In this document: one piece after another, positions 28,781-39,520 of the stretch | Numbering within the stretch: position 1 is the stretch's first letter | How the letters are laid out: the number at the start of each line of letters is the position of its first letter | DNA from: Lingula anatina | Lineage: Eukaryota; Brachiopoda; Lingulata; Lingulida; Lingulidae | Reading direction: 5' to 3' | Assembly (NCBI RefSeq): GCF_001039355.2 | Contig: NW_019775691.1 | Span: forward strand, 280,572-344,571 | DNA: 64,000 nucleotides | Position numbers and translations under genes: made by a program | Notes under the pieces: generated by a model | Told to the model about the DNA's origin: nothing | What the model saw: only the letters and a program-made list of their open reading frames with translations | The model's database searches: none

Positions 28781-29264
28781 ATTTTGAATCCAAAGAAAAG
28801 AACAGCCCATCATGGCAACTCATTTATTGTTTCTATACTCGTGGTTATTGAAGCGTGGTTGATCCACGGTTTCCCCAGCGACTCAGTCGAAAAAATTCCA
28901 ACCGTATTCAGTTTACAGCACCCTGAGCTTCAGAGATAACTTGACACTAACCTCTTCACAATAGCCTATCTTCATCGTGTCAAGTTACCTCTGACGAAAA
29001 TAGTTTGACCTAGTTTATATAAGCCAATCGAATCCAAGTTTCAAAATTTTTCACCAAAGTTTGGTGAAAACGCTGATTGGTTGACCGTCAATCGGTAATC
29101 CTCGGCTGATTCCGCAAGCTCCATACTAACAACAAGGTTATTGTCGAGTGCGGAGACATCCGAGTAGTGCCGAGTGATTAACCGTACACAAAGAAAGCAT
29201 GGCGTCTCCTACGAGTGACCACGTAAAATAATGTGTTAAGTTATCTCTTGATTCTTTGCAAAAT

Positions 29265-29420
29265 ATGAGTATATCGGAATTGAAACCAGAGCAGTTTGAG
29301 GCCCTGCATCATTATCTACTGAGGGATGATGTATTTTTCGTGCTGCCCACAGGTTACGGCAAGTCCCTGATATTGAGCCTTATCTCTGATTGGTCCGGAT
29401 TTGAACAAAGCGCGCTTTGA
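29265..29420 (+). pseudogene. Helicase N-terminal fragment carried by the transposon, copy 1
   Basis: An open frame of 51 residues begins MSISELKPEQFEALHHYLL and contains VLPTGYGKSLI, a Walker A motif in the style of RecQ-like superfamily 2 helicases. It ends at a TGA soon after DWSGFEQSAL. Upstream in the same frame is MASPTSDHVK (ATG at 29199) separated by a single TAA. Motifs II-VI are absent, so it cannot be an active helicase. It could be the relic first exon of a transposon-encoded or captured helicase. Confidence 0.6.
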
Positions 29421-30994
29421 CTCGTTCGCGTTCATTGGCNAAAAATGTTACAGAGCGATGGCGAGTGCCGGGAATGATAGATTAAAGGTTGGTAAATCGC
29501 GGAAAAGTAGTGTTAACCTCGGGATAAATCAGGATAAATCAATTTTGGCGCGAAAATCCTCTTTTGTGTCCTTTTAACGTAATGATTCTAAACGGGAATG
29601 GTTTTCACCTGTATTTTATAGTGTTATAGTTGTGTTTAATAAGAGCAACCCTAATTATCAATATGTAAGATCCCTGGGTGACATTTGATGCTGTGTTCAC
29701 CCAAATTCTTAACCATGTCTGGTTCAGACTGAAATGTTTTGCTGAACAACTTCATGACTGCATTGGGGTCTTAAATACCTGAGGTTCAGTGGGGTTTCTC
29801 TATTGCAGTCCTCTGTATCAAAAATTCCCCACTTCAACTCAGACACAGAATTCTCTGGTAACAATAACTTAGCTGTCTGTGACATGTAATACCCATAAAT
29901 TGCTAAAACTTTAAAATTTGTCTGAACCCAGCAATAGAGAATTGGAGACCTAAGAGAAGTCCATCAATCCATGGCAAAATTGACTTGAACTTATCTTTAC
30001 AAGTTTTCAGTCATAAAATCAGTCCAAATTTAAAACGTGTCTGAACGCAGCCTCAGACCGCTGGGGGCCAGGGTTAATACCACCATTCCCTGGCAATGAA
30101 GGCAAAAATTACACAACATTTCTAGCAAAGCTGGGGGATTAACTGGGCACTGGGTACAACACAGACATCAAACTGAACCACTGGGGATAAAAATGACCTT
30201 TTCATGAGAGAGTATCAGGGTCTTGGCACTCAAGTTTGGACATCTTGTGAAATTGAATGAAAGGTTTTGCTTCAACACAACTAATTAAAAAATGCACAAA
30301 CCAGGGAAGCATTAAATTTAAAGGCAAAAGTTGAAATAACTGTTATGATAATTTAACTTTAAACTTATTAAAAGTGTTTAATCTCTTAGGTGAGTCTAAC
30401 TGACTCAAAACAGTTGCTGCTATAACTAAAGTGTCAACTTTGCATCAGAAACTTTGCTTTAGGATGTCCAGTTAAAAAGACCGTGTGATATCTACATGTC
30501 ATTTATCTTGTTATGAGACTGCTAATGCATTTATGTTAATGCAATTACATTATAAGAGTAAATAAAGCTGTATCCAAATAGAATTGAAAGCGACACAGAA
30601 TTCCAATGCAAAGAATAAGTAATAATGTATCATGTTATCAACATCTGTCACCCTGAGCTTCAGAGATAACTTGACACTAACCTCTTCACTATAGCCTATC
30701 TTCATCGTGTCAAGTTACCTCTGACGAAAATAGTTTGACCTAGTTTATATAAGCCAATTGAATCCAAGTTTCAAAATTTTTCACCAAAGTTTGGTGAAAA
30801 CGCTGATTGGTTGACCGTCAATCGGTAATCCTCGGCTGATTCCGCAAGCTCCATACTAACAACAAAGTTATTGTCGAGTGCGGAGACATCCGAGTAGTGC
30901 CGAGTGATTAACCGTACACAAAGAAAGCATGGCGTCTCCTACGAGTGACCACGTAAAATAATGTGTTAAGTTATCTCTTGATTCTTTGCAAAAT

Positions 30995-31150
30995 ATGAGT
31001 ATATCGGAATTGAAACCAGAGCAGTTTGAGGCCCTGCATCATTATCTACTGAGGGATGATGTATTTTTCGTGCTGCCCACAGGTTACGGCAAGTCCCTGA
31101 TATTGAGCCTTATCTCTGATTGGTCCGGATTTGAACAAAGCGCGCTTTGA
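30995..31150 (+). pseudogene. Helicase N-terminal fragment carried by the transposon, copy 2
   Basis: Virtually identical to the frame at 29265-29420, with the same upstream MASPTSDHVK start (30929) and the same interrupting TAA. Presence of the identical stop in both copies shows they share a recent source, either one allele assembled twice or a fresh duplication of an already disabled copy. Confidence 0.6.
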
Positions 31151-31547
31151 CTCGTTCGCGTTCATTGGCAAGGTCGTTCAATGAGTCATTGAGTGCGGGC
31201 TTTAAATTTGATTGGCGGGCGGCGGGGGCAATCGAATGTGGTCAGAGGTAACTTGACACGATGAAGATAGGCTATTGAAGAGGTTAGTGAAGAGGTTAGT
31301 GTCAAGTTATCTCTGAAGCTCAGGGTGGTTTACAGTTAATTGTTAAAAAAGGAAAAGACAAGTCAGTAAAGAAAGGGAAAGAAAAGTTCGACGTAGCTAT
31401 CACTGGCAGTGCGTGGCTTAAAATTGTGAGAGGGACGGAGGGGGGTGGGTGGGTGCAGGGCAAACAAAATTCCTGTATAGAACAATTTAAGTATGATATC
31501 TGTGAGACATAGATGTAAAACATTCTTTATGCACACGCCTTAAAATC

Positions 31548-31680
31548 TGCACCCCTGTGATTAAGACGGGATTCGGAGGTCCCGGGAAGTCCATTTCTCT
31601 ACTAAAACCATCTGCACCCCCGTGATTAAGACGGGATTCGGAGGTCCCGGGAAGTCCATTTCATTTCTCTACTAAAACCA
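31548..31680. repeat. 67-bp tandem duplication
   Basis: The unit starts CTGCACCCCTGTGATTAAGA and ends TCTACTAAAACCAT. It is present twice in direct order, with a 5-bp insertion (ATTTC-type) in the second copy. No gene or splice site is associated with it. Confidence 0.8.
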
Positions 31681-31835
31681 TGGCTCGGCATAACGGAATT
31701 CCCCGTACTATTTTAAGATCTAGCATACCGAAACACATTATTGATTATTGCATTGGGGGGGGGGGGGGGGGGGGCTAGTAAGTATTTAAATAGCTGCTTG
31801 TAGTGATAACCACCTCCTTTTGCTTATCATATACA

Positions 31836-32021
31836 TGATGCAGGCCCGTAGCCAGGGGGGGGGGGGGGGTTCGGGGGGTTCGTAAGAACCGCCCCTTTCG
31901 CTGGCAAAAGGTCCACTGTGGACAAAATTTGATCTAGGTAGGCCTACATGAAGTTTTAATGGGAAAAGGTCCACTTTTTCAGAACCCCCCTTTTGAAATT
32001 GCTGGCTATGGGCCTGTGATG
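31836..32021. mobile_element. Short non-autonomous transposon, second copy, 5-bp target duplication
   Basis: The element 31841-32016 starts CAGGCCCGTAGCCAGG and ends CTGGCTATGGGCCTG, flanked by TGATG on both sides (31836-31840 and 32017-32021). Length and interior (G run, GTTCG palindrome, AAAGGTCCAC) match the copy at 802-972. Two independent 5-bp duplications make this target-site length reliable. Confidence 0.8.
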
Positions 32022-32317
32022 CATATGGTCAATATCTAGAATTTACAAATAATTGCATAAAAAAATGGGATAGGGTCTATATGCACTGTGTATTACTATA
32101 TGTGCCATCTACATGTAGCAAGTTATACTGCCAAGTTTATAACAACTATTCAGTAAAGAGACTGCTAAGTAAGTCCTTGTGTAAGCACATTAATTAAGAT
32201 ACTACACTCATTAAATATCATTTGTATTATCAAGTTTACGCATATATTAATACATGTACCAAGGTTTCTTAAGTTAGTGAAAACTGGCCGTTGTTTTATA
32301 TATGAATGAACAAAGAC

Positions 32318-32327
32318 GGGACTTTCC
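32318..32327 (+). promoter_or_regulatory. Canonical NF-kB site
   Basis: GGGACTTTCC is an exact match to the classical kappa-B decamer. It lies 223 bp before a TATA box and about 370 bp before the start codon of the caspase-like gene. Position and the immune character of the downstream genes make it a plausible inducible enhancer element. A single 10-bp match can also occur by chance. Confidence 0.5.
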
Positions 32328-32540
32328 GCGCCAAACTTATGCAGTCAGATGACATTATTTACAATATCCCCTTTCTATTTTTAGCACACCGCTGAACTAC
32401 TTTGTCTTGTCGCTTATTCTTCCGAAAGACTAAAAAGTCCAGCTCTTTAAAGTGTCACTGAAAACGCTTTCGGTATTACTGACAGGAGATGCATGATTGT
32501 TATTCCTTCTTCCGTCACTATTCTGAATCAAGCTGGACGC

Positions 32541-32547
32541 TATATAA
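32541..32547 (+). promoter_or_regulatory. Candidate TATA box of the caspase-like gene
   Basis: TATATAA lies 150 bp upstream of the ATG at 32691. No splice acceptor in between forces another start, and the ATG context (GCAATCATGG) is acceptable. Confidence 0.4.
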
Positions 32548-32690
32548 CACCGATGAATAAGTTAAGGATTTTTTTAAATGTGGTAAACACGGTTGATAAG
32601 AGACTGGACGGGTTGACCTTAAACAACGAATTTTGTATATTTAAGTCATAACTATCACAAGTTTTTCATTGGGGTTCGTCGGCAGCAATC

Positions 32691-33722
32691 ATGGCAGGTG
32701 CTAGCAGAGAGGGGAAATCCACCAAGTATCTTCTTGGTAAAAAAGAACGTATCAGCGTTCACAAGTATATGGAATTGCTGAAAGAGAAATTTCAAAATGA
32801 ACAGAGTACCAGGGAACGTGAAATTTTAGAATATTACGTGGAGTTAGGGTGGCGAGAGTACGGGGTAAATTTGCCGGACGACGATGAAGAGAAAAGGATG
32901 TATTTCCGAAAATTCCTTCTTGGTCGCGGTGAGTTGAGCCTCAATGCCCTACCTGGGAGAGGGTCCCACAGGGATGTTAGGCAGGAATACAATGAGGCCA
33001 TCCAAAAAGCCAGGAGAGTGGCGTTTCTTCTCCTTGCGGCGCCACACTCGGGGATAGACGCGGAGAACAGACAGTGCGAAATCCGCGACTTTCGTCAAAT
33101 CTATCCGGGTGCCGATAACCAAAACGAAAACGTGATCAGAGAAGTGATGGTGTACGAGGAAACCGATCTTCTTCATGAAGTCTCCTCATTCATCAGAGAG
33201 CACAGGAACGCGGGACGCATCGTCATCTTGTTTATCGGCCACGGGTCATCGGACGGTCAGATTCCTCTGGCCGGTGGTCACTGCCCCCTGCAAGACTACG
33301 TTAACCGTGTCAGCACTGTGGCCAGCGAGCTTCGCCCTAGCGTCCCAATCGACCTGATTAACGCCCAGTGTTTCGCCCACTTGGTGCCCAGTGCCCAGTG
33401 CTCTCACGTGAATGTCATCCACCTGAGCAATATGTCCCAGCCTATGACAATCAGCTGGTATGAACTCACTGATGACCACACTTTACGCGGATGGAACATC
33501 CAACTTAGAGAATTTGCACAGAGGGCCAGGCGTGATCTGGTGAGTTACGTAGAGTAAAAGAGTTTATAACTTTGCAGACAAGTTAAGATCCACGTAATGA
33601 CGTCAACACTTGTTTTACCTTTTTTTACTTTTCTGTAGGTCAATGACGTCATTAAGATTGTCCTTGACAAATTTAGACAATTTTTATCACAAACTCTTGC
33701 TTTAAATCTGAGGATAATTTAA
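32691..33722 (+). CDS. Caspase-fold (clan CD) protein, possibly fused to the downstream TRAF
   Basis: The first exon 32691-33539 codes for 283 residues and ends at a strong donor (CTG then GTGAGT). Residues 1-95 are charged and helical. From about residue 105 a caspase-like fold is suggested by the beta strands ARRVAFLLLAA and GRIVILFIGHG, with His184 in GHGSSDG and Cys227 in LINAQCFAH, the usual catalytic His-Gly and Cys positions of clan CD proteases. Substrate specificity is not evident. Three endings are possible: read-through to the TAA at 33557 (288 residues); splicing to an acceptor with an excellent pyrimidine tract, exon 33639-33722 (311 residues, hydrophobic tail VNDVIKIVLDKFRQFL); or splicing in phase 0 to 33939 and on into the TRAF exons (about 766 residues). 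I favour an immune or cell-death protease or pseudo-protease; the exact family is not recognised. Confidence 0.65.
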
Positions 33723-33950
33723 CCAAAAAGCTATACTACCACAATGAACAAATTGTTATTATGAATTTCATTGTGTTACATCTCCCTTTTCATTAGTAAA
33801 ACTTTTTCAACTGATAATAATTTTTCACCCAAATGCTTGCTAAAATCTAGTTTTGACAGAAGAAAATGTAATAAATAGACCTTATAAACGATATGACTTA
33901 ACGTTTTATGAGTTCAAATTTCCGTTTTCCAAATTTAGGACAGAAACAAC

Positions 33951-36023
33951 ATGGCTATTGCAGAACTAGGTGTGGGTCTAACGTCACAACGTTTTGGTCT
34001 GACGTCACCACATGTAGCTGTGACATCACAGAGTACTACGCCTGAAGGCCTCCCAATTGGGGGGTTCCAACACGAGTTGTTCACTCGGCCTGAGGAAATC
34101 AAAGAACACTTCAAATGCCGAAGTTGCCAGCTGGTGCTGAGGGACGCAGTGCAGACGCCGTGTGGACACAGACACTGTGCAGGCTGTGTGGAGAGGAGCA
34201 GATCTGGCGGCGGCCGTCTGTGTCCAGACTGTCCAGAGATCGATGAAATGGATGACCGCCAGGTACTTCAGCTTACACCAGTCTATAAAGCTAGATTTGC
34301 ATAGTTGGATATTATAGTTGAGAAAAATACTAATCAACTGATGAATTGGTTAAACATTAATTGAATCAAATAACTTTTATTCATTTATCTATCGTTGAAG
34401 ATATACCCTGACATGGCAGTTAGACGTGAAGTACATCGTCTGCTGGTTGCCTGCCGCCAAACCGGATGTGACTGGACCGGAGATTTGAAGACCTACCAAC
34501 AGGTTGGTTAATTGACTGCCGTGTGATAAATCAATAGTTAATCTATAATACTTTTTACGATTTGGAATGTGCCAAAATGCCTCGATTTACTGTTTAAATG
34601 TGACAAGGCAACTGCGACCGTGGTATGCTAGTACGTTATCGCAGACGGCTGTTTGTAATTATATAGAATTTTTTTTGGGGGGGGGGGGGGGGGCTGATCA
34701 GCGTTTTTACATAACACTGTAAATCTGATATATTTCACCTCTATGTCCCTACAAAATTTTGAAGTGATAAGTTGATTTCTGGAGCTTTCTGGTCTCCAGT
34801 TTTCCGACAAAGTCAATGTTTTACCTCTAAATTTTCTAGTTTTCTGATTCTAGAACCACGAGAGATCATGCCTTTCAAGGCGTGTCACAACTTCCGAAGA
34901 CGACTCGTCAGATGCCATATGCAAGGTAGGTAAAAAAGAGCATTCCGCAAGAAGGACACTCTTAATTTGAGATAAAATGGACTCAAAATACACAGAAGGA
35001 TAACATATGACAAAATAGACCATGTACTGATCGACTTATATCTTTTTAAAAACTTTTTTGTAATTTAAGCTCCAAACCGAAGCTGCCATGTTGGCGCAGA
35101 TGGACGAAATTCGACAGCGAGTCGAAGATCTCCAGAAAGAAGTCGGCCACAAGCAACAAACTGGCGTAGAAGCAATGACCAGGCGAGTTGGAGAGATGGA
35201 GGTCGGACTGCAGGAATGCCGTGTTCAAGTCCAACAGCTCGAAGAAAAGGTAGTTGAAATCAACAGACGAGAGCCGTCGACGCCTGGAGAATCGAGCACC
35301 GTACGTGTGGAACAAATGAGGGACAATCTGAAGACCTTGGAGCACAAACTTTCCACTTTGGAGGGGATGGTGGCGGCAATAGCCAGAGACATTGAGAAGA
35401 CGAGCGCGCTATTGGAATCGCAAGAAGCCACGCGCCGTGTTCAAGAAGAACGACTTAAGAGCAGTGAGGACAAAGTCAAGGCACTTGAGCGGGTCATTGC
35501 CTTGAGGGACATCTCAATGGCAGAGCAAGACCTTCGGATCCAAGCTCTTGAATCAGCCAGCTACAACGGCGTTTTTCTATGGAAGATCACTGAGGTCTCG
35601 CGCAAACGCCATGACGCCGTCAGCGGCCGCGTGAGCAGCCTCTATTCTCCCGCATTCTACACCAGCGCCCACGGCTACAAGATGTGCTGTCGACTCTACC
35701 TGAACGGCGACGGGATGGGGAAAGGAACGCACGTCAGCCTCTTCTTTGTGGTGATGCGAGGGCACTACGACGCCCTCCTCCGCTGGCCATTCAAGCAGAA
35801 AGTGACCTGTATCTTGCTTGACCAGAACAACCTCAATCACGTGATCGATGCGTTCAGACCGGACGCCAGCAGTTCCAGTTTTAAACGACCGACATCAGAG
35901 ATGAACATCGCCAGTGGGTTTCCTTCCTTCGTTCCACAGGCCCAGTTAGACAAGCCCGGGGCCGCTTATATCAAAGACGACTGCATGTTTCTGAAAGTGA
36001 TTGTAGACTGCAGCGACCTCTAA
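33951..36023 (+). CDS. TRAF3-like signalling adaptor
   Basis: Exons 33939-34262 (ATG at 33951), 34401-34502, 34854-34925 and 35070-36023 are all joined in phase 0 and give 479 residues. A C3HC4-type RING occupies residues 56-94 (CRSC, CGHRHC, CPDC). One TRAF-type zinc finger follows (CRQTGCDWTGDLKTYQQNHE). Residues about 163-310 are coiled coil. The MATH/TRAF-C domain begins at about 325 (YNGVFLWKITEVSRK) and contains YKMCCRLYLNGDGMGKGTH and SLFFVVMRGHYDALL, with the close KVIVDCSDL. The C-terminus is nearest to TRAF3. It should form trimers and link TNF-receptor or Toll-type receptors to ubiquitin signalling in the cytoplasm. The zinc-finger region is shorter than the usual array. The exon carrying ATG has an acceptor just upstream, so transcripts may start in the caspase-like gene. 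Confidence 0.85.
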
Positions 36024-36096
36024 CTCTTGACGTTGTGTTGGGGTCATTCCACAAAAGTGCGATTTCAGTGTGACTCTAGTGGTCACTTCAGTAATA

Positions 36097-36529
36097 CCCC
36101 CTTTACACTGGACGGCGTCCTTTCTGCGTCCTCTCTGCGACCATGAAATTTGGCATCGCTGTGGTCTTAATAAGGAGGCACGAGCATTAATTTTGTATCA
36201 GAATGAATGCTCAATGATCGGCCAGTTGTCGGCACGTAAAATATTATAATTTTTAAACTCTCAAATGGGGCCGTACTGCTGGACGCAGAAAGGACGCCGT
36301 CCAGTGTAAAGGGGGCTTAATACTCCCTTTACACTGGACGGCGTCCTTTCTGCGACCATGAAATTTGGCATCGCTGTGGTCTTAATAAGGAGGCACGAGC
36401 ATTGATTTTGTATCAGAATGAATGCTCATTGATCGGCCAGTTGTAGGCACGTAAAGTATTATAATTTTTAACTCTCAAATGGGGAAGTACTGCTGGACGC
36501 AGAAAGGACGCCGTCCAGTGTAAAGGGGG
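36097..36529. mobile_element. Two tandem copies of one inverted-repeat element
   Basis: Copy 1 (36097-36315) and copy 2 (36323-36529) each begin CCCTTTACACTGGACGGCGT and end with the inverse, ACGCCGTCCAGTGTAAAGGG. They share the interior (CCATGAAATTTGGCATCGCT and so on). Copy 1 has an extra CTCTCTGCG segment in the left arm. A CTTAATAC or TAATAC phrase borders both, perhaps the remnant of a TTAA-type target. The pair lies in the TRAF 3' flank. Confidence 0.75.
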
Positions 36530-39502
36530 CTTAACTCACTCGCTCTGTGTGCTATTTCAAGTCCATAGGTATTTTATATTCCGTATTGCTTGAGTCAATG
36601 ACAGTCCATTTATTTGTACACTCGAGGGTACTACTAAAATTACAATTTAAGAGGCAAGCGATTTGTGCAAACATTACACAAAATTCGAGCGTCATTAACG
36701 TGAATCAAAGGGATACATTTTGGTGGAATGAACCTGCTTGGCTTGACAGTTGTTCACCTGGACGATCTTGTCTACTCTGAACACAGACAATCCGCGTAGA
36801 TTGGCACTTTATTTTATTGAAACATTCCTTCCAAAAGGGTCATCTGTAGAGGGCATCCTGAGCTGTGATGAGAAGAGCAAATATGTATGTAAAAAGACAA
36901 TCTTCACGCGTTGTACATACCATTATTGTATCTTACAAGCGTCAACTATCTCTCTCTCTCTGCGTGTGTGTGCGCGCGTGCGTGCGTGTGTTCTCAGGTG
37001 ATGGTCTCTTTTTCTCTTCGAAACAAATGCTGAAAAAATTGTGAAGGTACATGGCATCGGCCATAACACGGTTTAAGATGACCTACTGTTACCCTTCATA
37101 TGCATTTCGAAAATCATAGTGAAGAAAAATAAACAGATAATATTTCGCTTGCTTCAGTTTTATTACTGTATTTGGTATATTTTACTGAAATGTTTGGGTC
37201 ACATGTCTGATCTCTTATTTTCTTTATTTCTATACAAAACATAATCTTACAGCATTATCCTCAATCTCGCAAAAAGTTTACATTTACATCAATTTATAAA
37301 GAGGAAGCTTCAAAGTAAATATAGTTTCTGGATTTCAATGCCTAGTTGAATAAAGGACAGGGTGTGTGTGGCTCACGTAATCTGACAGAGACTCACTTAT
37401 TTTAAAGTTGATTAAACAAAAAAATAATAAATTCTGCCACCGCCCCTACTCCTTATAACCTGAACCTGCACACGCGCAGTACCCCCGTATTCCTGAAAAC
37501 CCGGAGTGGGTGGGGGCAGTTTCATAAAATAACCTCATCTTAAAATTTGATCCCAACTTTTACACCCACATTTTGGTGTATTTCAATCCAGGAGAATTGT
37601 GCACATGTCATCTAAAACAAAGTAACTGCTGGTCTGCATTATTAGTCATGTCTTTATTGTCAGATGACGGGATTAATATTGTTTTATACCTGTAGGTACC
37701 TTATACATAGTGCCCTTTGGTCTCATCATGACCCTTGACCTCATGACCTTTGGCCTTTATTGACAGACAACAGGCGCAATTTAAAACTCAGTTGTACTAC
37801 TACTGAGTCATTTTAGGTCAAAGTGGGCTAAATTTTAAGTCAGAATTTCTTTGGTAAAGCAGGGCCCTGGTCCTCAAGTGACAGTCCCAAGGATACATGA
37901 CTGTAATACTACTTCTTTACACACACATGGTAATTTCTCTCTTCATCTTATCAAATGTAAAATAATCTCTACTTCTAAAACATTCAACAAGGTCTGAACC
38001 TTCTGGGGGTAGAAAAAGATGGGTTATTAAATCTGCTGTTTCAGGTCTATAACTGCCCTGCAGGGAATTTCTACAATTATGTGAACAATAATTTGTACTA
38101 CACTACTGGCTCATACTAAGATCCATCTACTGCTCTAACTTTATAACTTTTTATCTTGACCACTTCTTTCCAATAAATAATAATAATGAAGTGGTAGAAA
38201 TTAAAAAAATAATTATTATTATTATAATATTAACAAAATTATTAAAATAATGATGAAAAAAATTGAATAATAATAATAATAATAATGAAAATAAAAGTTC
38301 ACTGCTAACCAGACCTTTGGTCCATCTATATGTCTGCTCTTCAATATGTACAAGTATGCTCACCACAATGATATCAACACTTACTTTGAACTGGTGAAAA
38401 TTGCTTTGTATCTATAGGTCCCTTATACATATTGAACTTTGGTCTCATCATGACCTTTGACCTCATGACCTTTGACCTCCTTTTGCCACGGGAGGTCAAT
38501 TAATGAACATATTCTACAGCATTTAACACTTAAAATAATCTGTTGTTTGCACCTGGCACACCTGCTTACATTCAGACTCCTGAGCCACTTCTTACAAACT
38601 AAATGCACTTCCTTTCTTTCAGATCACTAAGAAGTAATTTCTGCTGAATGATCATTTTATTCTGTGCACAGCTTTCATCAGTGTTTTTTTTTTTTTTCTG
38701 AGCTTTCACCCCGGTTCAACCTGGAGCTACAGCTGTAGTATATTATGTTGTTATTTCCAATACCTGATGTTCACCCCAGTGATTCCATAGTTCAACAGCA
38801 GCAATCAAAGCTTTTCTAATCACCATACTTTATCCATCAACTCTTTCCGGACAAGTTCTAGTAATTTCCCTTTGGAATCATTTACAGCAAGCTTCTGTTA
38901 CACTTAATAATGTAATGATCGCATGTGGAAATCAATCTCTCTTCCAAACAAAAGTCTTCATTTTCATGACCTAGAGTAACATCTCTTGGGAATGGAAAGC
39001 TTTGTTTCCCTAATAGTTTCTTTTTTCCTCACACTGAAGCTCCACAGCACAAGCCGTGACAGTTGCCAATTTACTCCTCAGAATAGTTTTACCACAGCGT
39101 CCCAGCACACAACACAAAAACAGACTTTTCCAGCCACAAAAGCATTCTAACATGTTGCTCAGCTGTGCAACCCCAACTGAGACATTCTTCAATTAGACAT
39201 ACACAAACACTTTGGTTTTAATGTTTTTTTCCTGTGTAATTTCATCAGAACTCGCTGACGGCTGTAGAAGTGTCTAATATCCATACCTAACACCTTCTAG
39301 TCTTAGACAAAACCACAGTAGCAAGTAAACCGTTTTTTAATGTCAAATTAGGAATCCATTTGACTTAAGTCGTGTCTAGTAACCTCCAGTGTTAGACAAA
39401 CCCTGAAGTTGTCGGCTGACTGTTTTTACCTGTCAAATTTTACCAGGACTGTGTTTGGCTTTAGTAGTGTCTAATGTCCTTCTAATACCTATCCTTCCAG
39501 TG
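36530..39502. other. Intergenic and probable UBR5 3' untranslated sequence
   Basis: No coding exon is seen. The two convergent genes, TRAF (+) and UBR5 (-), meet here. On the minus strand AATAAA occurs at about 37652-37657 and elsewhere, any of which could end UBR5 transcripts. Notable items are a repeated 75-bp segment with nuclear-receptor-type half sites, AT-rich microsatellites at 38170-38290, and repeats of the UBR5 stop-codon region at 39250-39505. Confidence 0.5.
37690..38485 (-). promoter_or_regulatory. Repeated segment with tandem DR1-like hormone-receptor motifs
   Basis: At 38451-38478 the minus strand carries AGGTCAAAGGTCA twice, spaced by TG, which is two perfect DR1 elements of the RXR/PPAR/HNF4 type. 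A diverged copy of the same roughly 75-bp segment (shared ACCTTATACATA and TTTGGTCTCATCATGACC) lies at 37690-37765 with one good half-site pair. The location downstream of UBR5 is unusual for a promoter; an enhancer role or chance repeat are both open. Confidence 0.4.
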
Positions 39503-39520
39503 TTAGACAAAGCCAAAAGC
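39250..39520 (-). repeat. Diverged tandem repeats of the UBR5 stop-codon region
   Basis: A phrase on the plus strand, GTGTCTAAT followed by about 30 bp and then CAGTGTTAGACAAA, appears three times (around 39268-39312, 39373-39402 and 39466-39512). The last copy includes the true end of the UBR5 reading frame. The units are 80-110 bp apart and diverged, so the duplications are old. Confidence 0.5.

Larger units (their letters stand above)
28911..31335 (+). mobile_element. DNA transposon with 8-bp target duplication and hairpin ends
   Basis: The outer ends CACCCTGAGCTTCAG (from 28919) and CTGAAGCTCAGGGTG (to 31327) are inverse repeats extending about 75-90 bp. They are flanked by a perfect 8-bp duplication GTTTACAG (28911-28918 and 31328-31335). 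Each end also contains its own internal inverse (AGATAACTTGACAC with GTGTCAAGTTACCTCT), so each could fold into a hairpin. The right end carries a tandem copy of ACTAACCTCTTC. An 8-bp duplication fits hAT, P or Merlin superfamilies. The left 520 bp (28919-29439) recurs at 30651-31169; an N at 29440 means the interior may be a mis-joined or nested pair. Confidence 0.75.
25193..32317. other. Gene-free stretch packed with mobile elements
   Basis: After the cyclase stop codon a possible polyadenylation signal (AATAAA at about 25458) is seen. Beyond that I find no host exon chain. The stretch holds a 546-bp inverted-repeat element, a broken Penelope-like element with a nested insertion, a foldback element, an 8-bp-duplication transposon with a helicase fragment, a 67-bp tandem duplication and a short 5-bp-duplication element. 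The piece 29441-30650 inside the transposon has no features I can name beyond weak inverse ends (GCTGTGTTCA near 29690 and TGAACGCAGC near 30041). Confidence 0.55.
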
